In this document: piece by piece, positions 45,262-52,719 of the stretch
Numbering within the stretch: position 1 is the first letter of the stretch
How the letters are laid out: the number at the start of each line of letters is the position of its first letter
Origin: Pseudomonas reidholzensis
GTDB lineage: Bacteria; Pseudomonadota; Gammaproteobacteria; Pseudomonadales; Pseudomonadaceae
Direction: 5' to 3'
Length of the DNA stretch: 64,000 nucleotides
NCBI RefSeq assembly: GCF_900536025.1
Contig: NZ_UNOZ01000020.1
Span: 62,001 to 126,000, forward strand
Made by a program: the position numbers and the translations under genes
Notes under the pieces: model-generated
Told to the model about the DNA's origin: nothing
The model's input: the letters and a program-made list of their open reading frames with translations, nothing else
The model's database searches: none

Positions 45262-47150
45262 GGCTGCGCGGTCCGGGTGACGGTCGATTGCACGGCCGGC
45301 ACGGCGGCCATCTGGCCATTGACCAGCGGCGCCTCGGCCGGTGCATCGCCGGGCACGTCGGTGGGCAAGGCCTCGGCCGGCAACGGCTGGGCCAGCTGGC
45401 GCACCTGCAGGGCCGACTCGGTGCCGGTGGCGAACTCCATGTCCGACGGGCTCTGGTACGGCAGGTTGCGCACGATCCGCGGGGTGATCGCCAAGACCAG
45501 CTCGGACTTGGTCATGTCGTCCTTGTTGCTGCCGAACAGCCGGCCCAGGCCAGGGATGTCACCCAGCCCCGGGATCTTGTTGCCGCTGGCGTTGTGGTCG
45601 TTGCGCACCAGGCCGGCCAGCACCTGGGTCTCGCCGTCGTGCAGGCGCAGGCTGGTCTGCGCGTTGCGGGTGTCGACCTGGACCGGGATGGTGCCCTGGC
45701 GGGTGGCCTCCAGCGGGGTGGCGTTGCTGACTTCGAGGGCGATCTTGATCGCCACTTCGTTGTTCAGATGCACGGTCGGCTGGACCTCGAGCTTGAGGCC
45801 GACGTCCAGGTAGGTGATGCTTTCGGTGATCACCGGGCCTTGGGTCGACGGCACCGAGGTGGCGCTGATGATCGGCACCCGCTGGCCGATGTGGATGCGC
45901 GCCTGCTCACGGTTGCTGACGCGGATCACCGGGCTGGCCAGGGTGTTGATGTCCTTGTCCTGGGCGTTGATCTTGGCCTGCGGGCCGGGGGCGATGCTGA
46001 TGCGGCTGGAGTTGATCCCGCGCAGCTGGTCGAGCACGCTGACCGACTGGCCTTCGCTGTTGAGCACGCCAAAGGTGTTCGGCCATTGCAGGCCGAGGTC
46101 GAGGATCCGCGAACGGGCCACTTCCATGACTTCCACTTCCAGGACCACCTCGGGGTTGGACTGGTCTTGCGACTGCAAGAGCTTCTCGGCCATGCGCACG
46201 GCGTCCGGGGTGTCGCGCATGGTCAGCGTATTGAGGCGTTCGTCGACGAACACGTCGCGGGTCTTGAGCATGGTCTTGACCATGTTCAGCGCGGTGTTGG
46301 CCTCGATGCTGGTCAGGTAGAAGGTGCGCATGACCAGTTCCTGGTAGTCCTTGGTCTTCTGCGGCGAGTCGGGGTAGATCAGCAGGGTGTTGTCGTTGAC
46401 GATCTTCTGGTGCAGCTGGTTCTGCTCCAGCAGCAGCGCCACGGCGTCCTCGATGCGCACGTCACGCACGAAGATGGTCGCTTTCATCTCGGGACGCAGG
46501 TCCTTGTCGAAGATGAAGTTGATCCCGGCGACCTGCGCCAGCACCTCGAAGATGGTCTTCAGGTTGGCGTCGCGAAACTCCAGGGTCACCGGCCGTTCGA
46601 GCTTGCTGCGCAGCTGCGGGAACGGCGTGGCGGTGCGTGCCTGGACGTTCTCGATGTCGCTGCGCAGCATGATGCCCTTCTGGTTCTGCGGGTCGAGCCG
46701 CAGCACTTCGCGCATGTAGCGTTCGGCGCCGAACAGGTCGCCCTGGCGCAGCGCAGCCTGGCCGAGGGCGACCCGCTCGTCGAGGGTGCGGATCAGCTCG
46801 ATCTGGCGGATGCCTTCCTGGGCGCGGCGGTTGTTCGGTTCGAGGGTCAGCACCCGGCCGTAGCCGATGCGCGCGCCGGCGAAGTCGTGGCGGCTGCGGT
46901 CGCTGTCGGCCTGGGTCAGCAGGCTTTCGACCGCGGCCTGGCGGCCATGCACCAGGGCGATGTTCAGTTCGGTGTCACGCGGGTCGTCGCGCAGGGCCTC
47001 TTCGAGGCGGGAGATGCCGGCTTCGTACTGGCCCTCCTTCATCAACTCCTGGCTGTCCTTGCGCACGCCACTGGAGCCGCACCCGGCGATCGCCACGCAC
47101 AGCGCGAGGAGCATGAACGGAGCAGACTTGCACGACTTCGAAGGCTTCAT
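45258..47150 (-). CDS. Secretin (GspD/MshL-like lipoprotein with TPR region)
   Basis: A 630-residue outer-membrane channel protein. It starts at ATG 47150, overlapping the preceding stop. The signal ends LCVAIAGC with a lipobox (Cys24), so it is self-piloting. TPR-like helices follow (about 40-150: EGQYEAGISRLEEALRDDPR, RQGDLFGAERYMREVLRLDP). Then comes an N0/N1-type domain (FRDANLKTIFEVLAQVAGIN) and the secretin domain ending ETQVLAGLVRNDHNASGNKI and SELVLAITPRIVR. The TPR-plus-secretin layout is that of MshL-type secretins of MSHA-like pili. It forms the outer-membrane gate for the pseudopilus system. Confidence 0.92.
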   Translation of the reverse strand: MKPSKSCKSAPFMLLALCVAIAGCGSSGVRKDSQELMKEGQYEAGISRLEEALRDDPRDTELNIALVHGRQAAVESLLTQADSDRSRHDFAGARIGYGRVLTLEPNNRRAQEGIRQIELIRTLDERVALGQAALRQGDLFGAERYMREVLRLDPQNQKGIMLRSDIENVQARTATPFPQLRSKLERPVTLEFRDANLKTIFEVLAQVAGINFIFDKDLRPEMKATIFVRDVRIEDAVALLLEQNQLHQKIVNDNTLLIYPDSPQKTKDYQELVMRTFYLTSIEANTALNMVKTMLKTRDVFVDERLNTLTMRDTPDAVRMAEKLLQSQDQSNPEVVLEVEVMEVARSRILDLGLQWPNTFGVLNSEGQSVSVLDQLRGINSSRISIAPGPQAKINAQDKDINTLASPVIRVSNREQARIHIGQRVPIISATSVPSTQGPVITESITYLDVGLKLEVQPTVHLNNEVAIKIALEVSNATPLEATRQGTIPVQVDTRNAQTSLRLHDGETQVLAGLVRNDHNASGNKIPGLGDIPGLGRLFGSNKDDMTKSELVLAITPRIVRNLPYQSPSDMEFATGTESALQVRQLAQPLPAEALPTDVPGDAPAEAPLVNGQMAAVPAVQSTVTRTAQP

Positions 47151-47650
47151 GGTGCGCTCCCGACAGACAGGGTCTGTGGCTGGTGCAGTGGCAGGTAGAC
47201 CAGGCTCAGCTCGGTGGCCGAGACATGGTCGAGGCGGTAGGTATCGTCGATCACGTCGCCTTGGCGCACGACGTAGAGCTTTTCGCCGCTCTGCAGGAAG
47301 ATCTGCAAGTCGTCGCGGTCGCCCATGCGGCCGATGAACTGGAACGGCAGCGTCGGCGCGGCGGGCGCGGCGACGGCGGCGGGTGCTGCAACCGCGGGTT
47401 GTTCGGTGACGGTGGCCAGGGCTTGGGGTTTGCTCCAGCGTTGGGCGGGGAACAGATCGCGTTGAGCCTGTGCCGGCCTCTTCGCGGGCAAGCCCGCTCC
47501 TACAGGATCGGCGGCGGCCACGGTGCGGGTGGGCTTGCCTGCGACTGGCGCCACTGTGTCTTCCTGGCCGAACCAATGCCCCGGCGCCCACGCGACCACG
47601 GCGCTGACGCCCAGAAACCCGATCCACATCACTGCACGCGCGCTGTTCAT
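47147..47650 (-). CDS. GspC/PilP/MshK-like inner-membrane protein carrying a REP insertion
   Basis: A 167-residue bitopic protein: one N-terminal membrane segment (VMWIGFLGVSAVVAWAPGHW), a Pro/Ala-rich linker and a small C-terminal HR-like domain (FQFIGRMGDRDDLQIFLQSG, KLYVVRQGDVIDDTYRLDHV). Such proteins connect the inner-membrane complex to the secretin N0 domain. Part of the linker, DPVGAGLPAKRPA, is encoded by a REP palindrome at 47481-47507, in frame. The gene overlaps both neighbours by four bases. Confidence 0.82.
   Translation of the reverse strand: MNSARAVMWIGFLGVSAVVAWAPGHWFGQEDTVAPVAGKPTRTVAAADPVGAGLPAKRPAQAQRDLFPAQRWSKPQALATVTEQPAVAAPAAVAAPAAPTLPFQFIGRMGDRDDLQIFLQSGEKLYVVRQGDVIDDTYRLDHVSATELSLVYLPLHQPQTLSVGSAP
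47481..47507. repeat. REP palindrome inside a coding sequence
   Basis: TTCGCGGGCAAGCCCGCTCC and the following TACAGGA match the REP copies at 12743 and 16059, yet lie within an open gene of the secretion operon without breaking its frame. Confidence 0.88.
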
Positions 47651-48201
47651 GACGACCTCGACAGGTAAAGGGTCATCCGCAGGCGACCGTTCAGTTCGCT
47701 GTCACCGATGCGCTTGCGTTGCAGCTCCAGGTCCTCGAGCACCAGGGTCGGCAGTTGGCCGAGCAGTGCCTGGAGAAAACCGCGAATCTGCGGGTAGCTG
47801 CCACGCAACGGCAGGACGATCTGGTAACGCGCCAGCTGGGTCTTGGGGTCGACGCCCAGGGCGTACTCGCCGCGGGCCAGGCTGATCCGCTCGGCACTGG
47901 CCAGGCGGTACAGCCGTTCGATCAGCTCGCTCGCCTCAGGCTGCCCGGGCAACTGCTGGCGCAGGGTATCCAGCGCCTGCTGCTCGGGCTTGACGGCGAT
48001 TTTCAGTTCACCGCGCTGTACGCGCTGGACCTGCACGCTGGCATCGGCTTCAGCGGCGCGCAGCTCGCGCACCGCTTGCCACTGCGGCAGCACACTGGCT
48101 ACCCCAAGCACCAGCGCCAGGCCGCTGAGCAGCACGGCACCCAGGCCGGCGCGACCGAGCCGGCGCGCCTGTTCGTGAAGGATCAGGCTAGGGACGCGCA
48201 T
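47647..48201 (-). CDS. PilO/GspM-like inner-membrane protein
   Basis: A 184-residue bitopic protein: a membrane segment at about 17-37 (GLGAVLLSGLALVLGVASVL), a coiled coil, then a ferredoxin-like periplasmic domain (LYRLASAERISLARGEYALG, YQIVLPLRGSYPQIRGFLQALL). This is the PilO/GspM plan of the alignment subcomplex. It overlaps the PilN-like gene by 14 bases and the GspC-like gene by four. It should pair with the PilN-like protein between the cytoplasmic PilM-like ring and the secretin. Confidence 0.82.
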   Translation of the reverse strand: MRVPSLILHEQARRLGRAGLGAVLLSGLALVLGVASVLPQWQAVRELRAAEADASVQVQRVQRGELKIAVKPEQQALDTLRQQLPGQPEASELIERLYRLASAERISLARGEYALGVDPKTQLARYQIVLPLRGSYPQIRGFLQALLGQLPTLVLEDLELQRKRIGDSELNGRLRMTLYLSRSS

Positions 48202-48730
48202 GGCCGGTCTCCCAGGTAGCCGTGAGGTTGAAGCGCACCGGATGCTCTGGCTGGCCCATCACGACCTCGTGGCTGAGCAGCGACACATCGCGCAGTTCGG
48301 CACTGCGTTCCAGGCGCTTGTGGTACTGCAGCATCGCCTCCAGGTCTCGCCCCTCGGCGGCGATGCGCACCTGGCCCTTGCGGGCGTCGGGGGTGATGGT
48401 CAGCAGCGCGACGTCCTCCTGGGGCATCGCTTCGAGCATCGCGAACAGCTGCTCCCAGGGCCGCTGCAGCTGTTGCGAGACGCTGCGCATCTGCGCCAGC
48501 TGCTCGGCCTGCTCGCGGCTCGCGGCGCTGCTCTGCGGTGCGGCGGTGGCCGGGCGCCGGCCGAGTTTCAGTTCCAGGCTGTGGACCCGCGCCTCGAGGT
48601 CGACCTGCTCGCTTTGCAGGTCTTGCTGGAGCAGCACCAGCACGGCCACCACGGCGCCGGCCAGGGCCAGCAGCGACCAGGCCAGCGCGCTGCTGCGTTG
48701 GGGTTGGAATTCCAGGTCGAGGCGGCGCAT
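48188..48730 (-). CDS. PilN/GspL-like inner-membrane protein
   Basis: A 180-residue protein started at ATG 48730, one base past the upstream stop. It begins MRRLDLEFQPQRSSALAWSL, where the N-terminal stretch matches the PilN segment that docks onto PilM. A single membrane segment (about 18-36) and a coiled coil (LQSEQVDLEARVHSLELKL) follow. The ferredoxin-like domain includes VALLTITPDARKGQVRIAAE and MLQYHKRLERSAELRDVSLL. Identity per residue with known PilN is expected to be low; the order in the operon supports the call. Confidence 0.8.
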   Translation of the reverse strand: MRRLDLEFQPQRSSALAWSLLALAGAVVAVLVLLQQDLQSEQVDLEARVHSLELKLGRRPATAAPQSSAASREQAEQLAQMRSVSQQLQRPWEQLFAMLEAMPQEDVALLTITPDARKGQVRIAAEGRDLEAMLQYHKRLERSAELRDVSLLSHEVVMGQPEHPVRFNLTATWETGHARP

Positions 48731-48731
48731 G

Positions 48732-49514
48732 TCAGGCCACCGCTCGCCACATGGCGCACAGCGGATCGCTGTCACCTGCGGCTTGGCACAGTTGGATAGC
48801 CGCCAGTTGCGGCACCTCGGCGCGCCCTGGGGCGTGCAGGTAGACTCGCGGCAGCTGCTCGCCATACAGCTCGCAGGTGCGCTCGATCAAGGCTTGCAGG
48901 GCCTGGTCAGTGTCGGCGCAGCCCTGCGCCAGGACCTGCTGCCAGGCGCCGCCTGCCGCCAGCAGCAGCACGCTGCGACGAGGCTCGGCGAGCACGAAGA
49001 GGAAGTCGCCCTGGGCCAGTTGCGCGCTGCAGCGGTTGTACGCCGCCATCAGGTACGGTTGCACCGAGCGCAGGCTCAGGCGGTGCTCGCGGCCCACCCC
49101 CTGCAGGCCCTGCAGCAATGCCTCGGGCAGCGCCGTGGCAATCCGCGCGGTGCCGGCTGGCTCCGCCGAGAGGACGATGCGCCAGTCGGCCAGCGACTGC
49201 CCGTAGAGATTCTCGAAGCAGCCCTGGGCATAGGCTTGCAGCTCGCGTGGATGGCCGATGGCGTCACTCCACGGCACCAGGCAGAAGCGGCTGAAGCGCG
49301 CCGACAGCAGCACCCGCAGCTGGCCGCCACGCGGCGCGTGCTCTGCCAGCAGCGCCGACAGCGCCTCGAGGGCAGCGCCCCAGGCCGGTTGGGCGGCGTC
49401 ACAGGTAAAGGCACGGGTGCCCAGCCATTGATGGTGGTGTGCGTGCCAGCGACCCAGGCCGACACCCTCGGCGCCGAGCACGGCGCAATAGCGATCAGGC
49501 GATAAATGTGACAC
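48732..49514 (-). CDS. PilM/MshI-like cytoplasmic protein
   Basis: A 260-residue protein with no membrane segment. I start it at GTG 49514 (TTGAGGAGATCAACC upstream) rather than the TTG at 49529. The actin-like PilM plan is only faint (CAVLGAEGVGLGRWHAHHHQ, LSARFSRFCLVPWSD, ALLQGLQGVGREHRLSLRSV, PYLMAAYN). Its place between gspE-like and pilN-like genes makes it the cytoplasmic ring component, as MshI is in MSHA operons. It overlaps the end of the ATPase gene by 20 bases. Confidence 0.7.
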   Translation of the reverse strand: MSHLSPDRYCAVLGAEGVGLGRWHAHHHQWLGTRAFTCDAAQPAWGAALEALSALLAEHAPRGGQLRVLLSARFSRFCLVPWSDAIGHPRELQAYAQGCFENLYGQSLADWRIVLSAEPAGTARIATALPEALLQGLQGVGREHRLSLRSVQPYLMAAYNRCSAQLAQGDFLFVLAEPRRSVLLLAAGGAWQQVLAQGCADTDQALQALIERTCELYGEQLPRVYLHAPGRAEVPQLAAIQLCQAAGDSDPLCAMWRAVA

Positions 49515-51225
49515 GGTTGATCTCCTCAAGCGTGGTACGGCCCTCGCGGACCAGGTCCAGGGCGCTGGCGCGCAGCAGGCGCAGGCCGCGCTGGCAAGCC
49601 AGGGTCTTGATCTGCGCCAGGGGGCGGCGCTCGACGATCATCTGCCGCAGGTCGTCGTCCAAATGCAGCAGTTCGGCGATGGCGTTGCGCCCGCGGTAGC
49701 CACTGCCGCGGCACTGGCCGCAGCCCTGGGCGCGGACAAACTGCCAGCCGGCCACGGCTTCGCGGCTCAAGCCAGACGCCGCGAGCAGCTCGTCGTCGGG
49801 TTCGCAAGGCAGCGCGCAGTGGCTGCAGGCCAGGCGGATCAGGCGTTGTGCGAGCACGGCGTTGAGCGCCGAGACAAAGCTGTAGGGGTCGACCTGCATC
49901 TGGCTGAAGCGGCCGATCACATCGAAGACGTTGTTGGCGTGGATGGTGGTGAACACCAGGTGGCCGGTGAGCGCCGACTGCACGGCGATCTGCGCGGTGT
50001 CCGGGTCGCGGATCTCGCCGACGAGGATCTTGTCCGGGTCGTGGCGCAGGATCGAGCGCAGGCCGCGGGCAAAGGTCAGGCCCTTCTTCTCGTTGACCGG
50101 GATCTGCAGCACGCCCGGCAGCTGATACTCGACCGGGTCTTCGATGGTGATGATCTTGTCCACGCCATGGTTGATCTCGCTGATCATGGCGTAGAGGGTG
50201 GTGGTCTTGCCGCTGCCGGTCGGGCCGGTCACCAGGATCATCCCGTAGGGCTCGCTGGCCAGCCGGCGCAGGGCGCGCAGGGTCTCTTCCTGGAAGCCCA
50301 GGGCCTGCAGCTGCACGCCGCTGACCTTGTCCGACAGGTCCTGCTTGTCGAGCACCCGCAGCACGGCGTCTTCGCCAAAGATGCTGGGCATGATCGACAC
50401 CCGGAAGTCGATCTGGCGTTCGCCCACGGCGACCTTGAAGCGGCCGTCCTGGGGCACGCGTTTTTCGCCGATGTCGAGTTCGGCCATGACCTTGATCCGC
50501 GAGATCACCTGCTCGGCGAAGGCGCTGCCGCTGGCCTTGCCGGCGCCATTGAGCACGCCGTCGATACGGTACTTGATGGTCAGGCCCTGGCCGGTCATGC
50601 CCAGGTGGATATCGCTGGCATGCTGCTTGAGGGCGTCGTAGAGGGTCGAGTTGACCAGCTTGACCACCCGGCTCTGGTCTTCGCTGATGCTGGTCAGCGA
50701 CAGGCGTTGCAGCGGGTCGGCCTCGGTGCCGGGCTCGGCGTCCTGATCGAGCGCGTCGACCGCGTGGAAGCTTTCTTCGTGGCGGGCCAGGTAGGCGGCC
50801 AGGTCACCGGCATGGGCGAGGAACAGCGGTGCGTCGTGCAGGTTGTCGTCGATCCAGGCCAGGCGGGCCGAGTCGAACGGGTCGGCGAACACGCCGATGA
50901 GTTCGCTGGCGCATTGCACCAGGACGAACTCGTGCTTGATGCACTGCGCCAGGCTGACCTCTTCGAACACCGGGGTCGACGCAAACAGGCTGGCGCTGTC
51001 GAGTGCGCGGTAATGAAGGGTGTTGGCCAGGCGCTGGGTGAAGATCGCCGGGGTGTCGCTGGAGAGGCGCTCCAGGCAGTTGAGCAGGCGCTCGTCACCG
51101 GCTTCGAGACGGGCCTTGGCGAGGAGTTCGCGCGGATAGGCGATGATCTGCTGCGACTGTGCCGACGCAGTGGCGGGCACACCCACAGGGTCGGTGATGC
51201 TGGTGCTGCGGGTGGATTGATCCAT
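49495..51225 (-). CDS. GspE/PilB-family secretion ATPase
   Basis: A 576-residue hexameric assembly ATPase. An N-terminal GspE-II-like domain is followed by Walker A GPTGSGKT (about 335-342), the Asp box (IITIEDPVEYQLPGV), Walker B ILVGEIRDPDTAQIA and the His box LVFTTIHANN. The zinc-binding tetracysteine (CSHC near 470 and CGQC near 503) is intact. It powers pseudopilin polymerisation. In GspE/MshE systems it needs a GspF-type membrane platform, which is missing from this operon. No clear c-di-GMP-binding MshEN motif was recognised. Confidence 0.92.
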   Translation of the reverse strand: MDQSTRSTSITDPVGVPATASAQSQQIIAYPRELLAKARLEAGDERLLNCLERLSSDTPAIFTQRLANTLHYRALDSASLFASTPVFEEVSLAQCIKHEFVLVQCASELIGVFADPFDSARLAWIDDNLHDAPLFLAHAGDLAAYLARHEESFHAVDALDQDAEPGTEADPLQRLSLTSISEDQSRVVKLVNSTLYDALKQHASDIHLGMTGQGLTIKYRIDGVLNGAGKASGSAFAEQVISRIKVMAELDIGEKRVPQDGRFKVAVGERQIDFRVSIMPSIFGEDAVLRVLDKQDLSDKVSGVQLQALGFQEETLRALRRLASEPYGMILVTGPTGSGKTTTLYAMISEINHGVDKIITIEDPVEYQLPGVLQIPVNEKKGLTFARGLRSILRHDPDKILVGEIRDPDTAQIAVQSALTGHLVFTTIHANNVFDVIGRFSQMQVDPYSFVSALNAVLAQRLIRLACSHCALPCEPDDELLAASGLSREAVAGWQFVRAQGCGQCRGSGYRGRNAIAELLHLDDDLRQMIVERRPLAQIKTLACQRGLRLLRASALDLVREGRTTLEEINRVTFIA

Positions 51226-51293
51226 GGCCTGCGACTCCGCTCAGGGGCGCGTCGCAGGTGGCTCGGTAGAGGCCGGGGTGGCTGCGGGCGCCG

Positions 51294-51824
51294 TTATTCC
51301 CCGGTGAGCAGTTGGTCGTCGTCGGGTCCGGGAGGCCTGGCGCCATTACGGCGGCGGTCGGCCAACACCCAGCTTCCATCGAACAACTGCATGGGGAACA
51401 TATCGTTCCTGTTCTGGCGTCGTTCGACGAAACCCTCGGCCGGGTTGTCAGTGGCCCTGCGCTGACGCTCGATGCCCGTCAGGTCGGCTACCGCGCGGGC
51501 CAGTTCCACCAGTGGGAACGGCTTGAACAGGACGTGGGTGACGCCAAGTTCGGCGGCCCGCTCACGGACCTCGGCGGTCGGGTGGGCGGTAATCAGCACG
51601 AAATGGCACTGCCTGTTCCTGCGCACGGTCTCCAGGACCTGAAACCCCTCCATGTCGGGCAAGCGATAATCCAGCACGATCACGTCCGGTTTGAGCTGCT
51701 CAGCCAGCTCGATGCCGCTGAAACCGTCGTGGGCAACACCGACTTCCAGGCCTTGCGCTTGCAGGTAAGCCTGCAGGTTCAGCGCCAGGGTCTGCTCGTC
51801 ATCGACTACCAATACTCTGTTCAC
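51294..51824 (-). CDS. Stand-alone receiver-domain response regulator
   Basis: A 176-residue protein, first gene of the secretion operon. GTG 51824 gives MNRVLVVDDEQT with AGGAG nine bases upstream; TTG 51827 is the alternative. The receiver is complete: acidic pair in VVDDE, phospho-acceptor Asp52 in IVLDYRLPDM, Thr79 in LITAH and Lys101 in FKPFP. The ~60-residue tail (RRQNRNDMFPMQLFDG) has no DNA-binding motif. It is likely to act by protein contact, for example on a kinase or the ATPase. No histidine kinase is adjacent. Confidence 0.85.
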   Translation of the reverse strand: MNRVLVVDDEQTLALNLQAYLQAQGLEVGVAHDGFSGIELAEQLKPDVIVLDYRLPDMEGFQVLETVRRNRQCHFVLITAHPTAEVRERAAELGVTHVLFKPFPLVELARAVADLTGIERQRRATDNPAEGFVERRQNRNDMFPMQLFDGSWVLADRRRNGARPPGPDDDQLLTGE

Positions 51825-51888
51825 CAAGGTCGACTCCTAAGAACTGCCCGGTTTCCCGGTCTGCGAAGTGCGGCCTTGTAGAGGCTTG

Positions 51889-51904
51889 AGCAGGCTTCGT
51901 GCCA
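51889..51904 (-). promoter_or_regulatory. Sigma54 promoter of the secretion/csg operon
   Basis: On the minus strand TGGCAC-GAAGC-CTGCT; the GG and GC are ten bases apart, as required. The expected start of transcription is near 51878, about 50 bases before the receiver gene. Confidence 0.75.
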
Positions 51905-51988
51905 GGCATGAAAGGTCATGTTGCACCACTTTAAGTCATTGATTTTTATAGGCCATATTCGGGCCTTGCGAACAGGCATACCGCCAGT

Positions 51989-52048
51989 TCCCCACAAGCG
52001 GGGAGCTTGATGGCATTTTGCCTAGCTGGCTTTCCCCACACTTGGGGA
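51989..52048. promoter_or_regulatory. Paired TCCCC-N6-GGGGA dyads, putative enhancer sites
   Basis: TCCCC-ACAAGC-GGGGA (51989-52004) and TCCCC-ACACTT-GGGGA (52033-52048), centres 44 bases apart and about 95 and 139 bases upstream of the -24 element at 51902. The position and helical spacing are typical of sites for sigma54 activators. Confidence 0.65.
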
Positions 52049-52065
52049 CTCTACGCCACCGCGTC

Positions 52066-52707
52066 TCAGTCTGCGCGCTCGACCTGGGCGGCGTCACGCA
52101 AACGTTGGCGTACCGATTGGCGCGCCTGCGCCTCACGCTGCTCGGCGAGCGCAACCGCAGCCATGGCCAGGCCCTGTTCCCGTATGACAGAAGTGTTATC
52201 ACTTTGGTTCTGCGCTCCTTGCAGTCTTTCTCGGTTGGCCTGGTAGAACGCTTCGACCTCGGCCGCCGTGGGTGGGTCGATGGCGCTCAATTGCGCGTAG
52301 GCGCGCTGCGCGGCCATTTCGTGACGAGTGTAGTCGGCAAACGCTGCCCGATTGAAGCCCGCCTCTTCAAGCCGCCGGTCAAACACCACGGGGCTGCCAA
52401 AGGCGCTTTGCAGTTGGCCGACCTGGGCCGCCACCTCCTCATCGCTGACGACGATGCCGCGCCGTTGCGCCTCCTGCCAGAGCAGCTCCTTGTCGATGAG
52501 CTCGTCCAGCGCCTGGTCGCGCAGGCGCTTGTACAGGTTCGGGTTGCGGATGCTGGTGACCGCCCGCCCCTGGTCCTGCAGGTATTCGCTGAAGTACCGT
52601 TCGAGGCGCATGACACTGATGTCGACGCCATTGACCCGCGCCGCGGGCAGGTCGGCCCAACTCAGCGGGGCCACAGCCAACATCAGGCAGAGCAACAGGA
52701 TACGCAT
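52066..52707 (-). CDS. SurA-N-like periplasmic chaperone without parvulin domain
   Basis: A 213-residue exported protein (signal peptide ending PLSWA) that follows the SurA/PrsA N-terminal plan: ARVNGVDISVMRLERYFSEY, LYKRLRDQALDELIDKELLW and GIVVSDEEVAAQVGQLQSAF. The chain stops after a final charged helix with no parvulin domain. It should bind unfolded exported proteins without isomerase activity. It is the last gene of the oxidase operon; 13 bases separate it from the cytochrome fusion gene. A related full parvulin closes the second operon. Confidence 0.8.
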   Translation of the reverse strand: MRILLLCLMLAVAPLSWADLPAARVNGVDISVMRLERYFSEYLQDQGRAVTSIRNPNLYKRLRDQALDELIDKELLWQEAQRRGIVVSDEEVAAQVGQLQSAFGSPVVFDRRLEEAGFNRAAFADYTRHEMAAQRAYAQLSAIDPPTAAEVEAFYQANRERLQGAQNQSDNTSVIREQGLAMAAVALAEQREAQARQSVRQRLRDAAQVERAD

Positions 52708-52719
52708 GGCAACCTCCGT

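Noticed and set aside
45288..47198. Long plus-strand frame opposite the secretin gene
   Set aside because: Antisense by-product of high-GC coding; no motif, and the secretin on the other strand has clear domains.
49663..51465. 600-codon plus-strand frame opposite the GspE-like ATPase
   Set aside because: Same reason; it crosses the ATPase start and the receiver gene end and has no family features.
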